Shown here in pieces: positions 19,183-28,156 of a stretch of 64,000 nt of DNA. This DNA comes from Flavobacteriaceae bacterium R38 (GTDB taxonomy: Bacteria > Bacteroidota > Bacteroidia > Flavobacteriales > Flavobacteriaceae). Both the position numbers and the translations under genes were made by a program. Location: positions 1-64,000 of the forward strand of contig WXYP01000008.1 in NCBI GenBank assembly GCA_009901575.1, written 5' to 3'. Under the pieces are notes generated by a model, which searched no databases, had not been told where the DNA came from, and worked only from the letters and a program-made list of their open reading frames with translations. Within the stretch, counting starts at the first letter, position 1, and every line of letters starts with the position of its first letter.

Positions 19183-20124
19183 ATGATCAAAAAAAGAATA
19201 CTTATAACCGGTGGTGCTGGTTTTGTAGGATCACATCTTTGTGAACGATTATTAAATGAAGGTAACGAAGTATATTGCCTGGATAATTTCTTTACAGGGC
19301 AAAAACGAAATATTCTTCATTTAATTTCGAATCCTTATTTTGAACTGATCCGGCACGATGTTACAAATCCTTACTTAATAGAAGTAGATGAAATTTACAA
19401 TCTGGCATGTCCGGCTTCTCCAATTCACTATCAATACAATGCCATTAAAACAGTGAAAACTTCTATCATGGGAGCAATCAACATGTTAGGATTAGCAAAA
19501 CGTGTGAATGCTAAAATCTTACAGGCTTCTACAAGTGAAGTGTATGGAAATCCGATGGTTCATCCTCAACCGGAATCTTATTGGGGTAATGTAAATCCAA
19601 TAGGGGAACGTTCTTGTTATGATGAAGGCAAACGAGCAGCGGAAACCTTATTCAGGGATTATCAACACCAAAATAATGTTCATACTAAAATCGTAAGAAT
19701 CTTTAACACTTACGGACCGCGTATGCATCCAAATGATGGTAGAGTGGTATCAAACTTTATTGTTCAGGCATTACAAAATCAGGACATCACAGTTTATGGG
19801 AAAGGAGAACAAACCCGTAGTTTCCAATATGTAGATGATTTGTTGGAAGGTATGATAAAAACCATGGCTACAGACCGATCTTTTTCGGGGCCAGTAAATA
19901 TTGGTAATCCGGATGAATTCAAAATTATTGAATTGGCTGAAAAGGTTATAGCAATGACAAAATCAAAGTCAAAAATAGTTTTTAAACCTCTGCCATCTGA
20001 TGATCCAATGATGAGAAAACCAGATATTTCACTGGCTAAAAAGACATTAGATTGGAAACCAAAAGTAGAACTTGAAGAAGGCCTGGACAAAACCATTGCA
20101 TTTTTTAAAGAATTAATAAAATAA
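19183..20124 (+). CDS. UDP-glucuronate decarboxylase (UDP-xylose synthase)
   Basis: Short-chain dehydrogenase/reductase of 313 residues that decarboxylates UDP-glucuronate to UDP-xylose. It has the NAD motif [21 protein letters not shown], the [10 protein letters not shown] segment typical of this enzyme, TSEVYGNP, and the catalytic YDEGKR (YxxxK). Placed 26 nt after ugd. Indicates that the polymer contains xylose or a sugar made from it. Confidence 0.93.
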   Translation: MIKKRILITGGAGFVGSHLCERLLNEGNEVYCLDNFFTGQKRNILHLISNPYFELIRHDVTNPYLIEVDEIYNLACPASPIHYQYNAIKTVKTSIMGAINMLGLAKRVNAKILQASTSEVYGNPMVHPQPESYWGNVNPIGERSCYDEGKRAAETLFRDYQHQNNVHTKIVRIFNTYGPRMHPNDGRVVSNFIVQALQNQDITVYGKGEQTRSFQYVDDLLEGMIKTMATDRSFSGPVNIGNPDEFKIIELAEKVIAMTKSKSKIVFKPLPSDDPMMRKPDISLAKKTLDWKPKVELEEGLDKTIAFFKELIK

Positions 20125-20141
20125 ATAACAATACTCAGATT

Positions 20142-20528
20142 ATGAAGAAAAAAATACTCGTAATAGATGATGAATTAACGATGACGACATTACTTGAGTT
20201 CTTCTTAAGTGAAAAGTATAATGTTAGTGTTTTAAACTCTGCTAAAGAAGGTTTAAAATGGTTAGACAGCAATCTCCCCGATTTAATAATAAGTGACATT
20301 CAAATGCCTGATATGGATGGATTTGAATTTCTAAAAGCATTTCGATTAAGAGGGTATACTAAACACACACCTATTATTATGTTATCCAGTAAAACCGAAA
20401 GCAAAGAACGTGTCAAATGTTATCAACTGGGGGCACAGGATTATTTAACAAAACCATTCAACCCTGAAGAATTAGAGGAATTAGTTAAGAAAAATTTATC
20501 CCCGATTCACTACACTAAAAACTGGTAA
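20142..20528 (+). CDS. Single-domain response regulator
   Basis: 128-residue CheY-like receiver with the acidic pocket VIDDE, the phosphoacceptor aspartate in DLIISDIQMPDMDGF, and the conserved lysine in DYLTKPF. It has no output domain. Its place between two sugar-nucleotide genes and a sugar transferase that itself begins with a receiver-like domain suggests phosphorylation-dependent control of polysaccharide synthesis; the kinase is not in this cluster. Confidence 0.9.
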   Translation: MKKKILVIDDELTMTTLLEFFLSEKYNVSVLNSAKEGLKWLDSNLPDLIISDIQMPDMDGFEFLKAFRLRGYTKHTPIIMLSSKTESKERVKCYQLGAQDYLTKPFNPEELEELVKKNLSPIHYTKNW

Positions 20529-20549
20529 TTATAAATAAAGTTATTTGTC

Positions 20550-21764
20550 ATGAAGGTACTCTACGTAGGAAAAGATTCGGCTTTTACAGATCAGTCTATT
20601 GAAGAGCATAATGTCTCGTATATTACAAAAAATAATGGCCTTGAAGCTATCAAAGTTTTACAAACTGATAAAGATATAGACGTAATTATATCAGAATACG
20701 ATCTACCGGGTAATAATGGGCTTTTTTTCTTTGATAAAGTCAGGGAAAATCAATCATTGCCTACACTTCCGTTTATTCTTTTAGTTGAAGAATTTAACGA
20801 ATTGATTTATAAGGAAGCATTCACAGTTGGAGTTAACGATTATTTTGTTTTAAACACTACTTCCAAAACACAAATAATAAACAGAGCCAAATCTTTATGT
20901 GATCAAGAAATAATTAAACTTCCTAAAGATGTCGATTTAAATGTCGAACCGATAGCCGATTTAAATGTTGAACCCATAAAGTATAAAATTCCTTTTTCAA
21001 AACGAGTTTTTGACATTTTTGCTGCTTCCATGATACTTATTTTGCTCTCTCCTATACTGTTAATAACAATCTTAGCCATTCGCCTGGAATCAAAAGGAAA
21101 AGTATATTATATCGCAAAGCGTGTTGGAAGAAAAACTTTTGATTTCTATAAACTTCGCTCTATGCGATCTGGAGCAGATAAACTATTAAAAGAACTGGCA
21201 GAAACAAAAAATCAGTACAACAACACCGAAGTTGAGTCTACCATACAAATGGATGAAACCTGCCCCAGGTGCAAGATGCTTCCTAAAGGAGTATACTGCT
21301 CTCCATTAAAATATGAGGGGACCGAGAAGATCTGCGACTACATGTACAATCATCAAAAAGAGCAAATTCAAAATAACAACTCAAGTTTTATTAAAATAGT
21401 AGACGATCCCAGGATCACCAGAATCGGGAAGATTATCAGAAATACGAGTATTGATGAATTACCTCAATTAATAAATGTAATTAAAGGAGATATGTCTTTA
21501 GTAGGTAATCGTCCTTTACCGGTATATGAAGCAGAATTACTGACTAAAGATCAAATGTCAAAACGATTTTTAGCACCTGCAGGTATAACAGGGCTCTGGC
21601 AGGTTGAATTAAGAGGAAAAGGAGGTGATATGTCTGAAGAAGAACGCATTGCTCTTGACAATAAATATGCCGATCACTTTACCGGTAATAATTATTCTTT
21701 TTGGTTCGATATAAAGATCTTGTTGAGAACAGTTCCTGCATTACTTCAAAAAAGCACCGTTTAA
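20550..21764 (+). CDS. Initiating sugar-phosphate transferase with N-terminal pseudo-receiver
   Basis: 404 residues. The N-terminal domain (about 1-120) has a receiver fold, but the phosphoacceptor position reads VIISEYDLPGNNG, Glu instead of Asp, and the usual Lys is lost (DYFVLNTT). A linker holds a tandem DLNVEPI repeat (20935-20982). Then comes a WcaJ-like polyisoprenyl-phosphate hexose-1-phosphate transferase: membrane hairpin RVFDIFAASMILILLSPIL, YKLRSMR, DPRITRIGKIIR, SIDELPQL and GDMSLVGNRP. Between these lies an insertion with CPRCK and two more Cys, possibly a zinc site. It starts the lipid-linked repeat unit. Confidence 0.9.
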   Translation: MKVLYVGKDSAFTDQSIEEHNVSYITKNNGLEAIKVLQTDKDIDVIISEYDLPGNNGLFFFDKVRENQSLPTLPFILLVEEFNELIYKEAFTVGVNDYFVLNTTSKTQIINRAKSLCDQEIIKLPKDVDLNVEPIADLNVEPIKYKIPFSKRVFDIFAASMILILLSPILLITILAIRLESKGKVYYIAKRVGRKTFDFYKLRSMRSGADKLLKELAETKNQYNNTEVESTIQMDETCPRCKMLPKGVYCSPLKYEGTEKICDYMYNHQKEQIQNNNSSFIKIVDDPRITRIGKIIRNTSIDELPQLINVIKGDMSLVGNRPLPVYEAELLTKDQMSKRFLAPAGITGLWQVELRGKGGDMSEEERIALDNKYADHFTGNNYSFWFDIKILLRTVPALLQKSTV

Positions 21765-21797
21765 CAAAAACAAGAAATATACCCTCATTCCACACTG

Positions 21798-21837
21798 GCA
21801 GTGATTTCTATATATTGAAATCACTGCTCTTTTTTTG
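21798..21837 (+). terminator. Terminator after the ugd unit
   Basis: GCAGTGATTTC/GAAATCACTGC (21798-21827) with an 8-nt loop, followed by a T-run. Separates the ugd-to-sugar-transferase unit from the TolC/Wzc unit. Confidence 0.88.
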
Positions 21838-21887
21838 AAGATTATAGCAGAACACGGTTTAATTACTTTACCAATACAAAGTATCGA

Positions 21888-21954
21888 TTCATCTACACTT
21901 ACCGTTCATCCATCGAAATATAAAGGAATTCTCTCTAACAGCATGTTAAGTTTG
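21888..21954 (+). promoter_or_regulatory. Exopolysaccharide-locus regulatory motif, copy B, with -7 box
   Basis: Motif 21888-21923 (TTCATCTACACTTACCG, then TTCATCCATCGAAATATAA) and TAAGTTTG at 21947-21954, 59 nt from motif start to box start. The TolC-like gene begins 49 nt after the box start, the same distance as at copy C. Confidence 0.7.
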
Positions 21955-21995
21955 TGTGTAAGAAATAGAAGAGTAATACACAAATCGCCCAAGCT

Positions 21996-22730
21996 ATGGA
22001 AATTATTTCTAAAACATTAATGCCCCTTTTAATACTTGTGTTGTTTTCCAGTATAGGTAATGCCCAGGCTACAATAGCTAATGTTAATACAGAAGAATCA
22101 TTTAAGCTGTTGATACCAGATATCCAGGTATTTATAGATTCTGCTTTGGCAAAGAATGCAATGCTTGAGTTTAGAAAAAATGATATCGTAGTAAAAGAAG
22201 CTAATTTATTAGAGAAGAAAAGAAACTGGACCAGGAATTTTGGTGTTCAGGGCGATGCAAGATATGGTACATTTAATAATTTCTCCAGTAATATTAGTGA
22301 TGTTAGCACTGTTAATCTGGCAAGTAACACACAACAAAGTAATTATAGCATTGGTGTGTATTTAAAGATTCCTTTTTATGATATTTTCAATCGAAAATCT
22401 GAAATGAAACAAGCTAGAGCTGAAATTAATCAAGCTAAAAATTTGCAAAGTGTCGAAGAAAATCAAATTAGAGAAAAAGTCATCCGGTATTATGAAGATT
22501 TAATCCTCAAAGACAATTTACTTGAAATCCAGGCTTCCAACCTTAGTGATGCAAGAGTAAATAAAGAAATGGCAAAAAAGGAGTTCACTAATGGAAAATT
22601 ACCATTATATGAATATATAAGAATTTCAGATATCACAGCAGGTATTGCTACAGAGTTCGAAAAAGCAAAGTCAAATTTGTTTTTGGCGAAAAAGGTTATC
22701 GAAAATTTCACAGGTGTTCAGATCAAATAA
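21996..22730 (+). CDS. Half-length TolC-family outer-membrane protein
   Basis: Signal peptide (MEIISKTLMPLLILVLFSSIGNAQA) followed by a single TolC-type repeat: long helices with coiled-coil pattern around a short beta region (NYSIGVYLKIPFYDIFNRKSEMKQAR). At 244 residues it is about half the usual 430-480 of TolC proteins, which have two repeats, so it might form a hexamer instead of a trimer. It lies directly before the Wzc-like gene, where other loci have a Wza-type export protein; none is present in this window. Confidence 0.78.
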   Translation: MEIISKTLMPLLILVLFSSIGNAQATIANVNTEESFKLLIPDIQVFIDSALAKNAMLEFRKNDIVVKEANLLEKKRNWTRNFGVQGDARYGTFNNFSSNISDVSTVNLASNTQQSNYSIGVYLKIPFYDIFNRKSEMKQARAEINQAKNLQSVEENQIREKVIRYYEDLILKDNLLEIQASNLSDARVNKEMAKKEFTNGKLPLYEYIRISDITAGIATEFEKAKSNLFLAKKVIENFTGVQIK

Positions 22731-22748
22731 TTCAATTAATGTAAGATT

Positions 22749-25064
22749 ATGAAACCGATTGATTTTATAAAACTAATATTAAAGCACAAAATTATTTTAA
22801 TTGTTACACCAATTATTTTTGGATTATTGGCTGTTGTACTTACCAATAACCCAAAAAGAACGTATCAATCACAAACTATACTGTATACAGGTATAGCTTC
22901 CGGTTCTTCAATAGTTCAGGACAAGACATTTAACTACCTGGCAGCCAATAATGCATTTGATAATCTTATCAACATTATCAAATCCAGAGATACACAAGAA
23001 GAAGTTGCTATTCGATTATTAAGTCAGCATTTATCATTAAAACAACCAGATAGTAAGTTTCTATCTAAAGAAGCCTATAAAGGGTTACAGGAAATACTCC
23101 CCGAAGACATTAAAGATTACTTGTCTAAAGCAGAGAAACTGGATAAAAACGGAAACATCGATTATGAAACTATCGTTGCTCATTTAACAGAATTAGTGAA
23201 CCAGGAAAATTCAAACTTTGTGTATTCTTTATTGAGTTTTAATCATCCGTATTATTCAATAGAAGCAATATCCAAGGTTAAGGTATTACGAATTTCCTCC
23301 AGTGATTTAGTGAAGTTAAGTTATGAAACAGACGATCCCGGGATTTGTCAGCAAACACTTAAAATTTATATAGATGTATGTATTAAGAAGTATAAAGATT
23401 TAAAAGAAAGTGGTTCTGATGCTGTAGTGAAATATTTCGAAACTCAATTGGCACAATCTGAAAATAAACTAAAATCTATAGAACAGAAGCTATTAAAATT
23501 CAATCAAGATAATAATATTATCAATTACTACGAGCAGAGTAAAGCCGTAGCTATTGTCAGAGAAGATATGGGGGTTGAGTTCAATAAGAGTTTAGCGCAA
23601 TTGGCAGGTACCCGAGCGTCAACTAAACGTCTTGAAGAGAAGTTAGCCATGCAGGAGCTGATTCAACAAAAAAATAATGCTATTGTAGAAAGCAAAAAGA
23701 GCTTAGGAGATTTAAACTATAAAATAAGCGTGTTAGAAGCCAAGGCAAATACTGACGAAGCACATGCAAACATATCTAAATTAAAAGAGCAAGCAAAAAA
23801 TATTCAAAATGATATCAAATCAAATGTAGATGAATTGTATTCTTTTCAAAATACAACAGATGGAGTTCCTATTGATAAAGTATTACCGGATTGGGTAGAT
23901 AAAGTTGTAGAAACAGAAGATCTACAGGCAAAAATTGATGTCATGAATGCTCAAAACAAAGCTATTGAAAAACAATTTTCAACTTATGCACCGGCAGGGG
24001 CAAATTTAAAACGAATTGAGAGGGAAATTGCGGTAGCAGAAGAAGAATATTTAGAAATTTTACACGGTCTTAATCTTGCAAAACTAAAATTTCAGGATAC
24101 ACAATTATCGAGTAATTTAAAAGAAGTAGACCCTCCTTTTTTCCCCTTGAATCCCATTCCAAATAAAAGAAAAATAGTAATCATAGCAATAGCATTTGTA
24201 AGCGGACTGATAGTTTTAGCAGCCATTCTTTTTATGGAATTTTTTGATAATACTTTAAAGAATGAGAAAAAAGCAGCAGAAAAATTAGAATTGCCATCTA
24301 TGGGTATGATACCTAAAATTTTTAAAGCGGGGTCACATATCAATCTGATCAAAATACAAGACCGGCTAATGGATTTTATAATGCAGGATTTTGACAGAAC
24401 ATTTAAGGTAAATAACATTTCAAAAAAACCTAAAATTATTACTGTATTCAGTACGCGAAGTAATGAAGGTAAAAGCGTCATTACCACTAATATTGCACGA
24501 AAATTAAAAGCATCAGGGCATTCTGTTTTAGTATTAAATCACTCAGATGAAGATAAGTCAAAGTTTTCTGCTTCCAGATCTGCATGGCTATATAAGTTTC
24601 TTGGTTATAGCGATCCAAGAATTGATTATAATAATCCTTTTTTAGCTGAGGCAAAAAGTTATTTAGATGCTTCAGAATATAAAGCATATGATGTCAATCA
24701 TGAATATTCTCATGTTAAAGCGTACAATGAATTAGATTTTAATGCAGACAAGAATCAAAATCCGGATTATATTTTAATTGAATTGCCAAACTTGCTGGAT
24801 CTGGACTATCCTTCAGAATTAATTGCCAACTCAGACCTATCCTTATTGGTTTGTCGTTCTAACAGATTATGGTCTAAGGCAGACGACAATATACTCGATA
24901 AGATAAAAGAAATTTCAGGCGAGAAACTTAAGTTCATTATCAATGGTGTTGAAATAAAAGAAATTGAAACACTATTAGGTGAACTGCCTAAAAAACGATC
25001 TAAAGTAAGAATTAGGATAAAGAACATGTTTCGCTTCCAATTTTATACAAGTAATCGCATTTAA
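22749..25064 (+). CDS. Wzc-like polysaccharide co-polymerase with degenerate kinase domain
   Basis: 771-residue chain-length and export protein. Wzz-type N-terminal membrane helix (about 12-33), a long periplasmic coiled-coil region, a second helix (about 475-495, after PLNPIPNKRK), and a cytosolic BY-kinase-like domain with Walker A FSTRSNEGKSVIT. The Walker A' position reads VLVLNHSDED and the Walker B position YILIELPN, both lacking the usual Asp pattern (IDxDxR, IIDTPP), and there is no C-terminal tyrosine cluster. Kinase activity is therefore doubtful, while export function is likely. 18 nt after the TolC-like gene. Confidence 0.85.
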   Translation: MKPIDFIKLILKHKIILIVTPIIFGLLAVVLTNNPKRTYQSQTILYTGIASGSSIVQDKTFNYLAANNAFDNLINIIKSRDTQEEVAIRLLSQHLSLKQPDSKFLSKEAYKGLQEILPEDIKDYLSKAEKLDKNGNIDYETIVAHLTELVNQENSNFVYSLLSFNHPYYSIEAISKVKVLRISSSDLVKLSYETDDPGICQQTLKIYIDVCIKKYKDLKESGSDAVVKYFETQLAQSENKLKSIEQKLLKFNQDNNIINYYEQSKAVAIVREDMGVEFNKSLAQLAGTRASTKRLEEKLAMQELIQQKNNAIVESKKSLGDLNYKISVLEAKANTDEAHANISKLKEQAKNIQNDIKSNVDELYSFQNTTDGVPIDKVLPDWVDKVVETEDLQAKIDVMNAQNKAIEKQFSTYAPAGANLKRIEREIAVAEEEYLEILHGLNLAKLKFQDTQLSSNLKEVDPPFFPLNPIPNKRKIVIIAIAFVSGLIVLAAILFMEFFDNTLKNEKKAAEKLELPSMGMIPKIFKAGSHINLIKIQDRLMDFIMQDFDRTFKVNNISKKPKIITVFSTRSNEGKSVITTNIARKLKASGHSVLVLNHSDEDKSKFSASRSAWLYKFLGYSDPRIDYNNPFLAEAKSYLDASEYKAYDVNHEYSHVKAYNELDFNADKNQNPDYILIELPNLLDLDYPSELIANSDLSLLVCRSNRLWSKADDNILDKIKEISGEKLKFIINGVEIKEIETLLGELPKKRSKVRIRIKNMFRFQFYTSNRI

Positions 25065-25066
25065 AA

Positions 25067-26443
25067 ATGAAAAAGCTACTCAACAAAATAATAAGAGAAG
25101 ATAATTTTTTATCCCTATCGGGAAACCTTATTATAGCGTTATTAGGTTTTGGTGGGTTTGCATTATTGGCAAGGAGTCTCAATACAAATGAGTTTGCACA
25201 GTGGGTATTGTTTATCTCTGGCGGATCACTGGTTGAAATGCTCAGGTACGGAATTACCAATAACGGATTAGTACGGTTTTTATCCGGAGCAACAGAAGAA
25301 AATAAAGGTCAATTGATAGGAGCAAATGTTTTTATCAGCCTTGTTGCTACACTTATCATTGCATTGTTGTTAATTTTTGTCAGATTAATTTTTAATGATA
25401 CCATAACCAATTCACCCTACTCACTTTTCTTTAATTGGTATCCGGTTTTAGCCTTTGTAAACCTCCCTTTTAACAATGCACTTGTAGTTCAACAAGCAAA
25501 AATGAAGTATGACAAAATATTGCTGATAAAAGCTTTAAACAGCGGATTATTTTTTAGTTTTTTAGTAATAAACTACTTCTTTTTGAAACGTTCAATTTTA
25601 GAAATAATTACTGTGTTTCTAATAGTAAACACATTTACATCTTTAATCTGTATTATCAAATCCTGGGATGGTTTAAAACTCATTAGACAGTCAAATAAAA
25701 CCACCTTAAAAACATTACTCAATTTTGGGAAATACAGTACGTTTACACTTATCGGTACAAATTTATTACGAAATGCAGATATTTTAATCATCAGTATAAG
25801 TCCGTTTGGAAGCGATGCCGTTGCCCTATTCAGTATTCCTTTAAAATTAACTGAGATTCAACAAATTCCATTACGCAGTTTCACTGCGACAGCTTTTCCA
25901 AAAATGTCTAAAGCCAGCCTGGAAGGAAAAATAGATAGTGTTAAAGAACTTTTTAATAGCTATTCTGGAGCACTAACATACTTGTTTTTTGCAGTATCAA
26001 TAGTAACTTTTGTTTTTGCAAAAGAATTTGTAATTCTTATCTCAGGATACCAGTACTTAGATCATACCGCATTAGGAATAAATATTGTTACCATTGTTAA
26101 AATACTATCTGTATATGGTTTATTACTTCCTATTGACAGGATGACGGGAATTGGTTTAGATAGTATCAATAGGCCAAGCGTAAATGCATTAAAAGTATCC
26201 ATTATGCTTATCGCCAATATTATTGGTGACTTTATAGCGATTTATGTATTTAAATCGATTGAAATGGTTGCAGTGTCAACCCTTGTATTCACATCTTTAG
26301 GTATAGTCGTTGGAGCATACTTTTTAAATAAAACATTCAGTATTTCTATGCTTGAAATTTTTAAAAGCGGAAACATATTCTACAAAAGTTTATGGCTTCA
26401 ATCAAAAAAACATTTAAACGGATTTGAAGCCGTCAAGAGATAA
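25067..26443 (+). CDS. Wzx-type polysaccharide flippase
   Basis: Polytopic membrane protein of 458 residues with about twelve to fourteen helices, MATE/MOP superfamily, beginning with ALLGFGGFALLARSLNTNEFAQWVLF, the usual first helix and loop of O-unit flippases. It would turn lipid-linked repeat units to the periplasmic side. Starts 2 nt after the Wzc-like gene and ends the unit begun at 21996. Confidence 0.87.
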   Translation: MKKLLNKIIREDNFLSLSGNLIIALLGFGGFALLARSLNTNEFAQWVLFISGGSLVEMLRYGITNNGLVRFLSGATEENKGQLIGANVFISLVATLIIALLLIFVRLIFNDTITNSPYSLFFNWYPVLAFVNLPFNNALVVQQAKMKYDKILLIKALNSGLFFSFLVINYFFLKRSILEIITVFLIVNTFTSLICIIKSWDGLKLIRQSNKTTLKTLLNFGKYSTFTLIGTNLLRNADILIISISPFGSDAVALFSIPLKLTEIQQIPLRSFTATAFPKMSKASLEGKIDSVKELFNSYSGALTYLFFAVSIVTFVFAKEFVILISGYQYLDHTALGINIVTIVKILSVYGLLLPIDRMTGIGLDSINRPSVNALKVSIMLIANIIGDFIAIYVFKSIEMVAVSTLVFTSLGIVVGAYFLNKTFSISMLEIFKSGNIFYKSLWLQSKKHLNGFEAVKR

Positions 26444-26557
26444 CATCATAAATTTTTATTTCAAAAAAGTTGTGCTCGGATTGTGGCCTTTCTTTTTTAA
26501 ATCAAAGCAATCATATAGTTCAATAATCAAAATTCTTTTATCAATGTTAGCATTCTA

Positions 26558-26624
26558 TTCGTCTACACTTAACGTTCATCCAACGAAATCTTGCAATCGT
26601 CTATCCCTTCGAATGATAAGTTTG
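26558..26624 (+). promoter_or_regulatory. Exopolysaccharide-locus regulatory motif, copy C, with -7 box
   Basis: Motif 26558-26593 (TTCGTCTACACTTAACG, then TTCATCCAACGAAAT) matches copy B in about 30 of 36 positions. TAAGTTTG at 26617-26624 again starts 59 nt after the motif start and 49 nt before the start codon of the polymerase gene. It is the only notable item in the 222-nt gap 26444-26665. Confidence 0.7.
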
Positions 26625-26665
26625 TAATATAAAGATGAAGAGTCAATAAGCTTCTAACACTATAA

Positions 26666-28156
26666 ATGGACACGCTTAAAAACCATATCAACCCTTTTGA
26701 AACCAAATCTGGTTCTATGCGAGTTACCAACCTTAAGGTCATAGTAACTGTAGGTGCTCTTCTGTGCATTTTTAGTCTCTTAATTATTAAGACTGAGATC
26801 TTAGGTTTTGCCTTATGCATAGGGTTGTTTTTTATAACCGGATTGCTTTATTCAATATTTAAAACTCCTAAACTTGGAATTTATACCCTCATCATTTTAG
26901 GTTTTTTTGCTATTGGTGCCGCCAGATACATACAAGCTCCATGGGGTTTAAGTATAGATGCAATGCTTGTATTAATTTATATCGTATTGTTTTTTAAGGG
27001 TTTCGAGAAAAGACTACCGTGGTTCAAAGCAAAGTCCAGTTTAACCCTGGTGGTAAGCATATGGATGGCTTATGTATTTATAGAAATCGGAAATCCGGAA
27101 GTAATAAGCAGGGTTGCCTGGTTCTATGCCATGAGAGGTGTCGGACTGTATCAATTTTTAGCAATTCCGCTATTATTCATGCTTTTTAACAAGCAAAAAG
27201 ATTTAGACAATTTCTTTATCATTTGGGGAATTCTCTCTGTTATAGGAACTCTAAAAGGAATACAGCAATTTAAATTCGGAGTAGATCCTTTTGAGCAACG
27301 TTGGTTAGACATGGGTGGTGCAGAAACGCATATTCTTTTTGGAAAACTCAGAGTCTTTTCTTTTTATTCTGATGCCGGGCAATTTGGTGCATCACAAGCA
27401 CATACCGGTCTTGTTTTTGGAATTCTAGCATTGTTTAAAAAAACAAATCTTAAGTTAAAAGCATTTTTTATAGGTGTAGCTTTATTTGGTTTCTTCGGAA
27501 TGTTAATTTCAGGAACCCGAGGTGCTATCGCTGTTCCAGCTATAGGAGGTTTCATGTTTTTAATTCTTCGTAAGAATATCAAGATTCTTATTCTAGGAGG
27601 AATTTTTGGCTTGGCTACCTATGTATTTTTTGCGCATACAACAATAGGACAAGGAAATGCAGAAATAAGAAGAATGCGAACTGCTTTTGATCCAAATGAA
27701 GCCTCATTACAAGTACGTTTAGCCAACCAAAGAAAACTGAAAGGATATTTAGCTTCAAGGCCTTTAGGAGGCGGACTTGGTGCCACAGGAAACTGGGGAC
27801 AACGTTTTACACCACACACCTTTTTAGCCAATACTGCTACTGATAGCTGGTATGTTATGATCTGGGCAGATACTGGAATAATAGGACTGGTTTACTACTT
27901 ATTCATGTTGTTTTTTATCCTTATTTCCGGATCAAGAAATGTAATGTTTAGGATTAAAGATCACAACCTAAAAATCCAAATCACAGCTCTAACCTGCGGC
28001 ATGGCAGGTATTATGATGGCATCTTATGGAAATGGGGTTTTTGGACAAATGCCTACAGGAATATTAATGTATGTAGGTATGGTATTCATGTTTATTGCCC
28101 CTCAATTAGATAAGACAAAAAACTTAAACCAAAATCTTAAAAATACTGAATCATGA
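26666..28156 (+). CDS. O-antigen polymerase/ligase family protein (Wzy-like)
   Basis: 496 residues with about twelve helices and a periplasmic loop. The Wzy_C-type segment has GFFGMLISGTRGAIAVPAIGGFM, then LANQRKLKGYLASRPLGGGLGATG and HTFLANTATDSWYVMIWADTGIIGL, the Arg-rich and His/Asp regions of this family. It probably joins repeat units at the periplasmic face. Its last codon overlaps the start of the next gene by 4 nt. Confidence 0.87.
   Translation: MDTLKNHINPFETKSGSMRVTNLKVIVTVGALLCIFSLLIIKTEILGFALCIGLFFITGLLYSIFKTPKLGIYTLIILGFFAIGAARYIQAPWGLSIDAMLVLIYIVLFFKGFEKRLPWFKAKSSLTLVVSIWMAYVFIEIGNPEVISRVAWFYAMRGVGLYQFLAIPLLFMLFNKQKDLDNFFIIWGILSVIGTLKGIQQFKFGVDPFEQRWLDMGGAETHILFGKLRVFSFYSDAGQFGASQAHTGLVFGILALFKKTNLKLKAFFIGVALFGFFGMLISGTRGAIAVPAIGGFMFLILRKNIKILILGGIFGLATYVFFAHTTIGQGNAEIRRMRTAFDPNEASLQVRLANQRKLKGYLASRPLGGGLGATGNWGQRFTPHTFLANTATDSWYVMIWADTGIIGLVYYLFMLFFILISGSRNVMFRIKDHNLKIQITALTCGMAGIMMASYGNGVFGQMPTGILMYVGMVFMFIAPQLDKTKNLNQNLKNTES

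Noticed and set aside
21835-22020. 61-residue plus frame before the TolC-like gene
   Set aside because: It spans terminator tail, motif B and the promoter, starts with TTG and overlaps the real signal peptide.
24092-24487. 131-residue minus frame inside the Wzc-like gene
   Set aside because: Antisense to the second membrane helix and P-loop; no independent support.
26424-26627. 67-residue plus frame between flippase and polymerase
   Set aside because: It overlaps the flippase end, covers the regulatory motif and -7 box, and its sequence is not protein-like.
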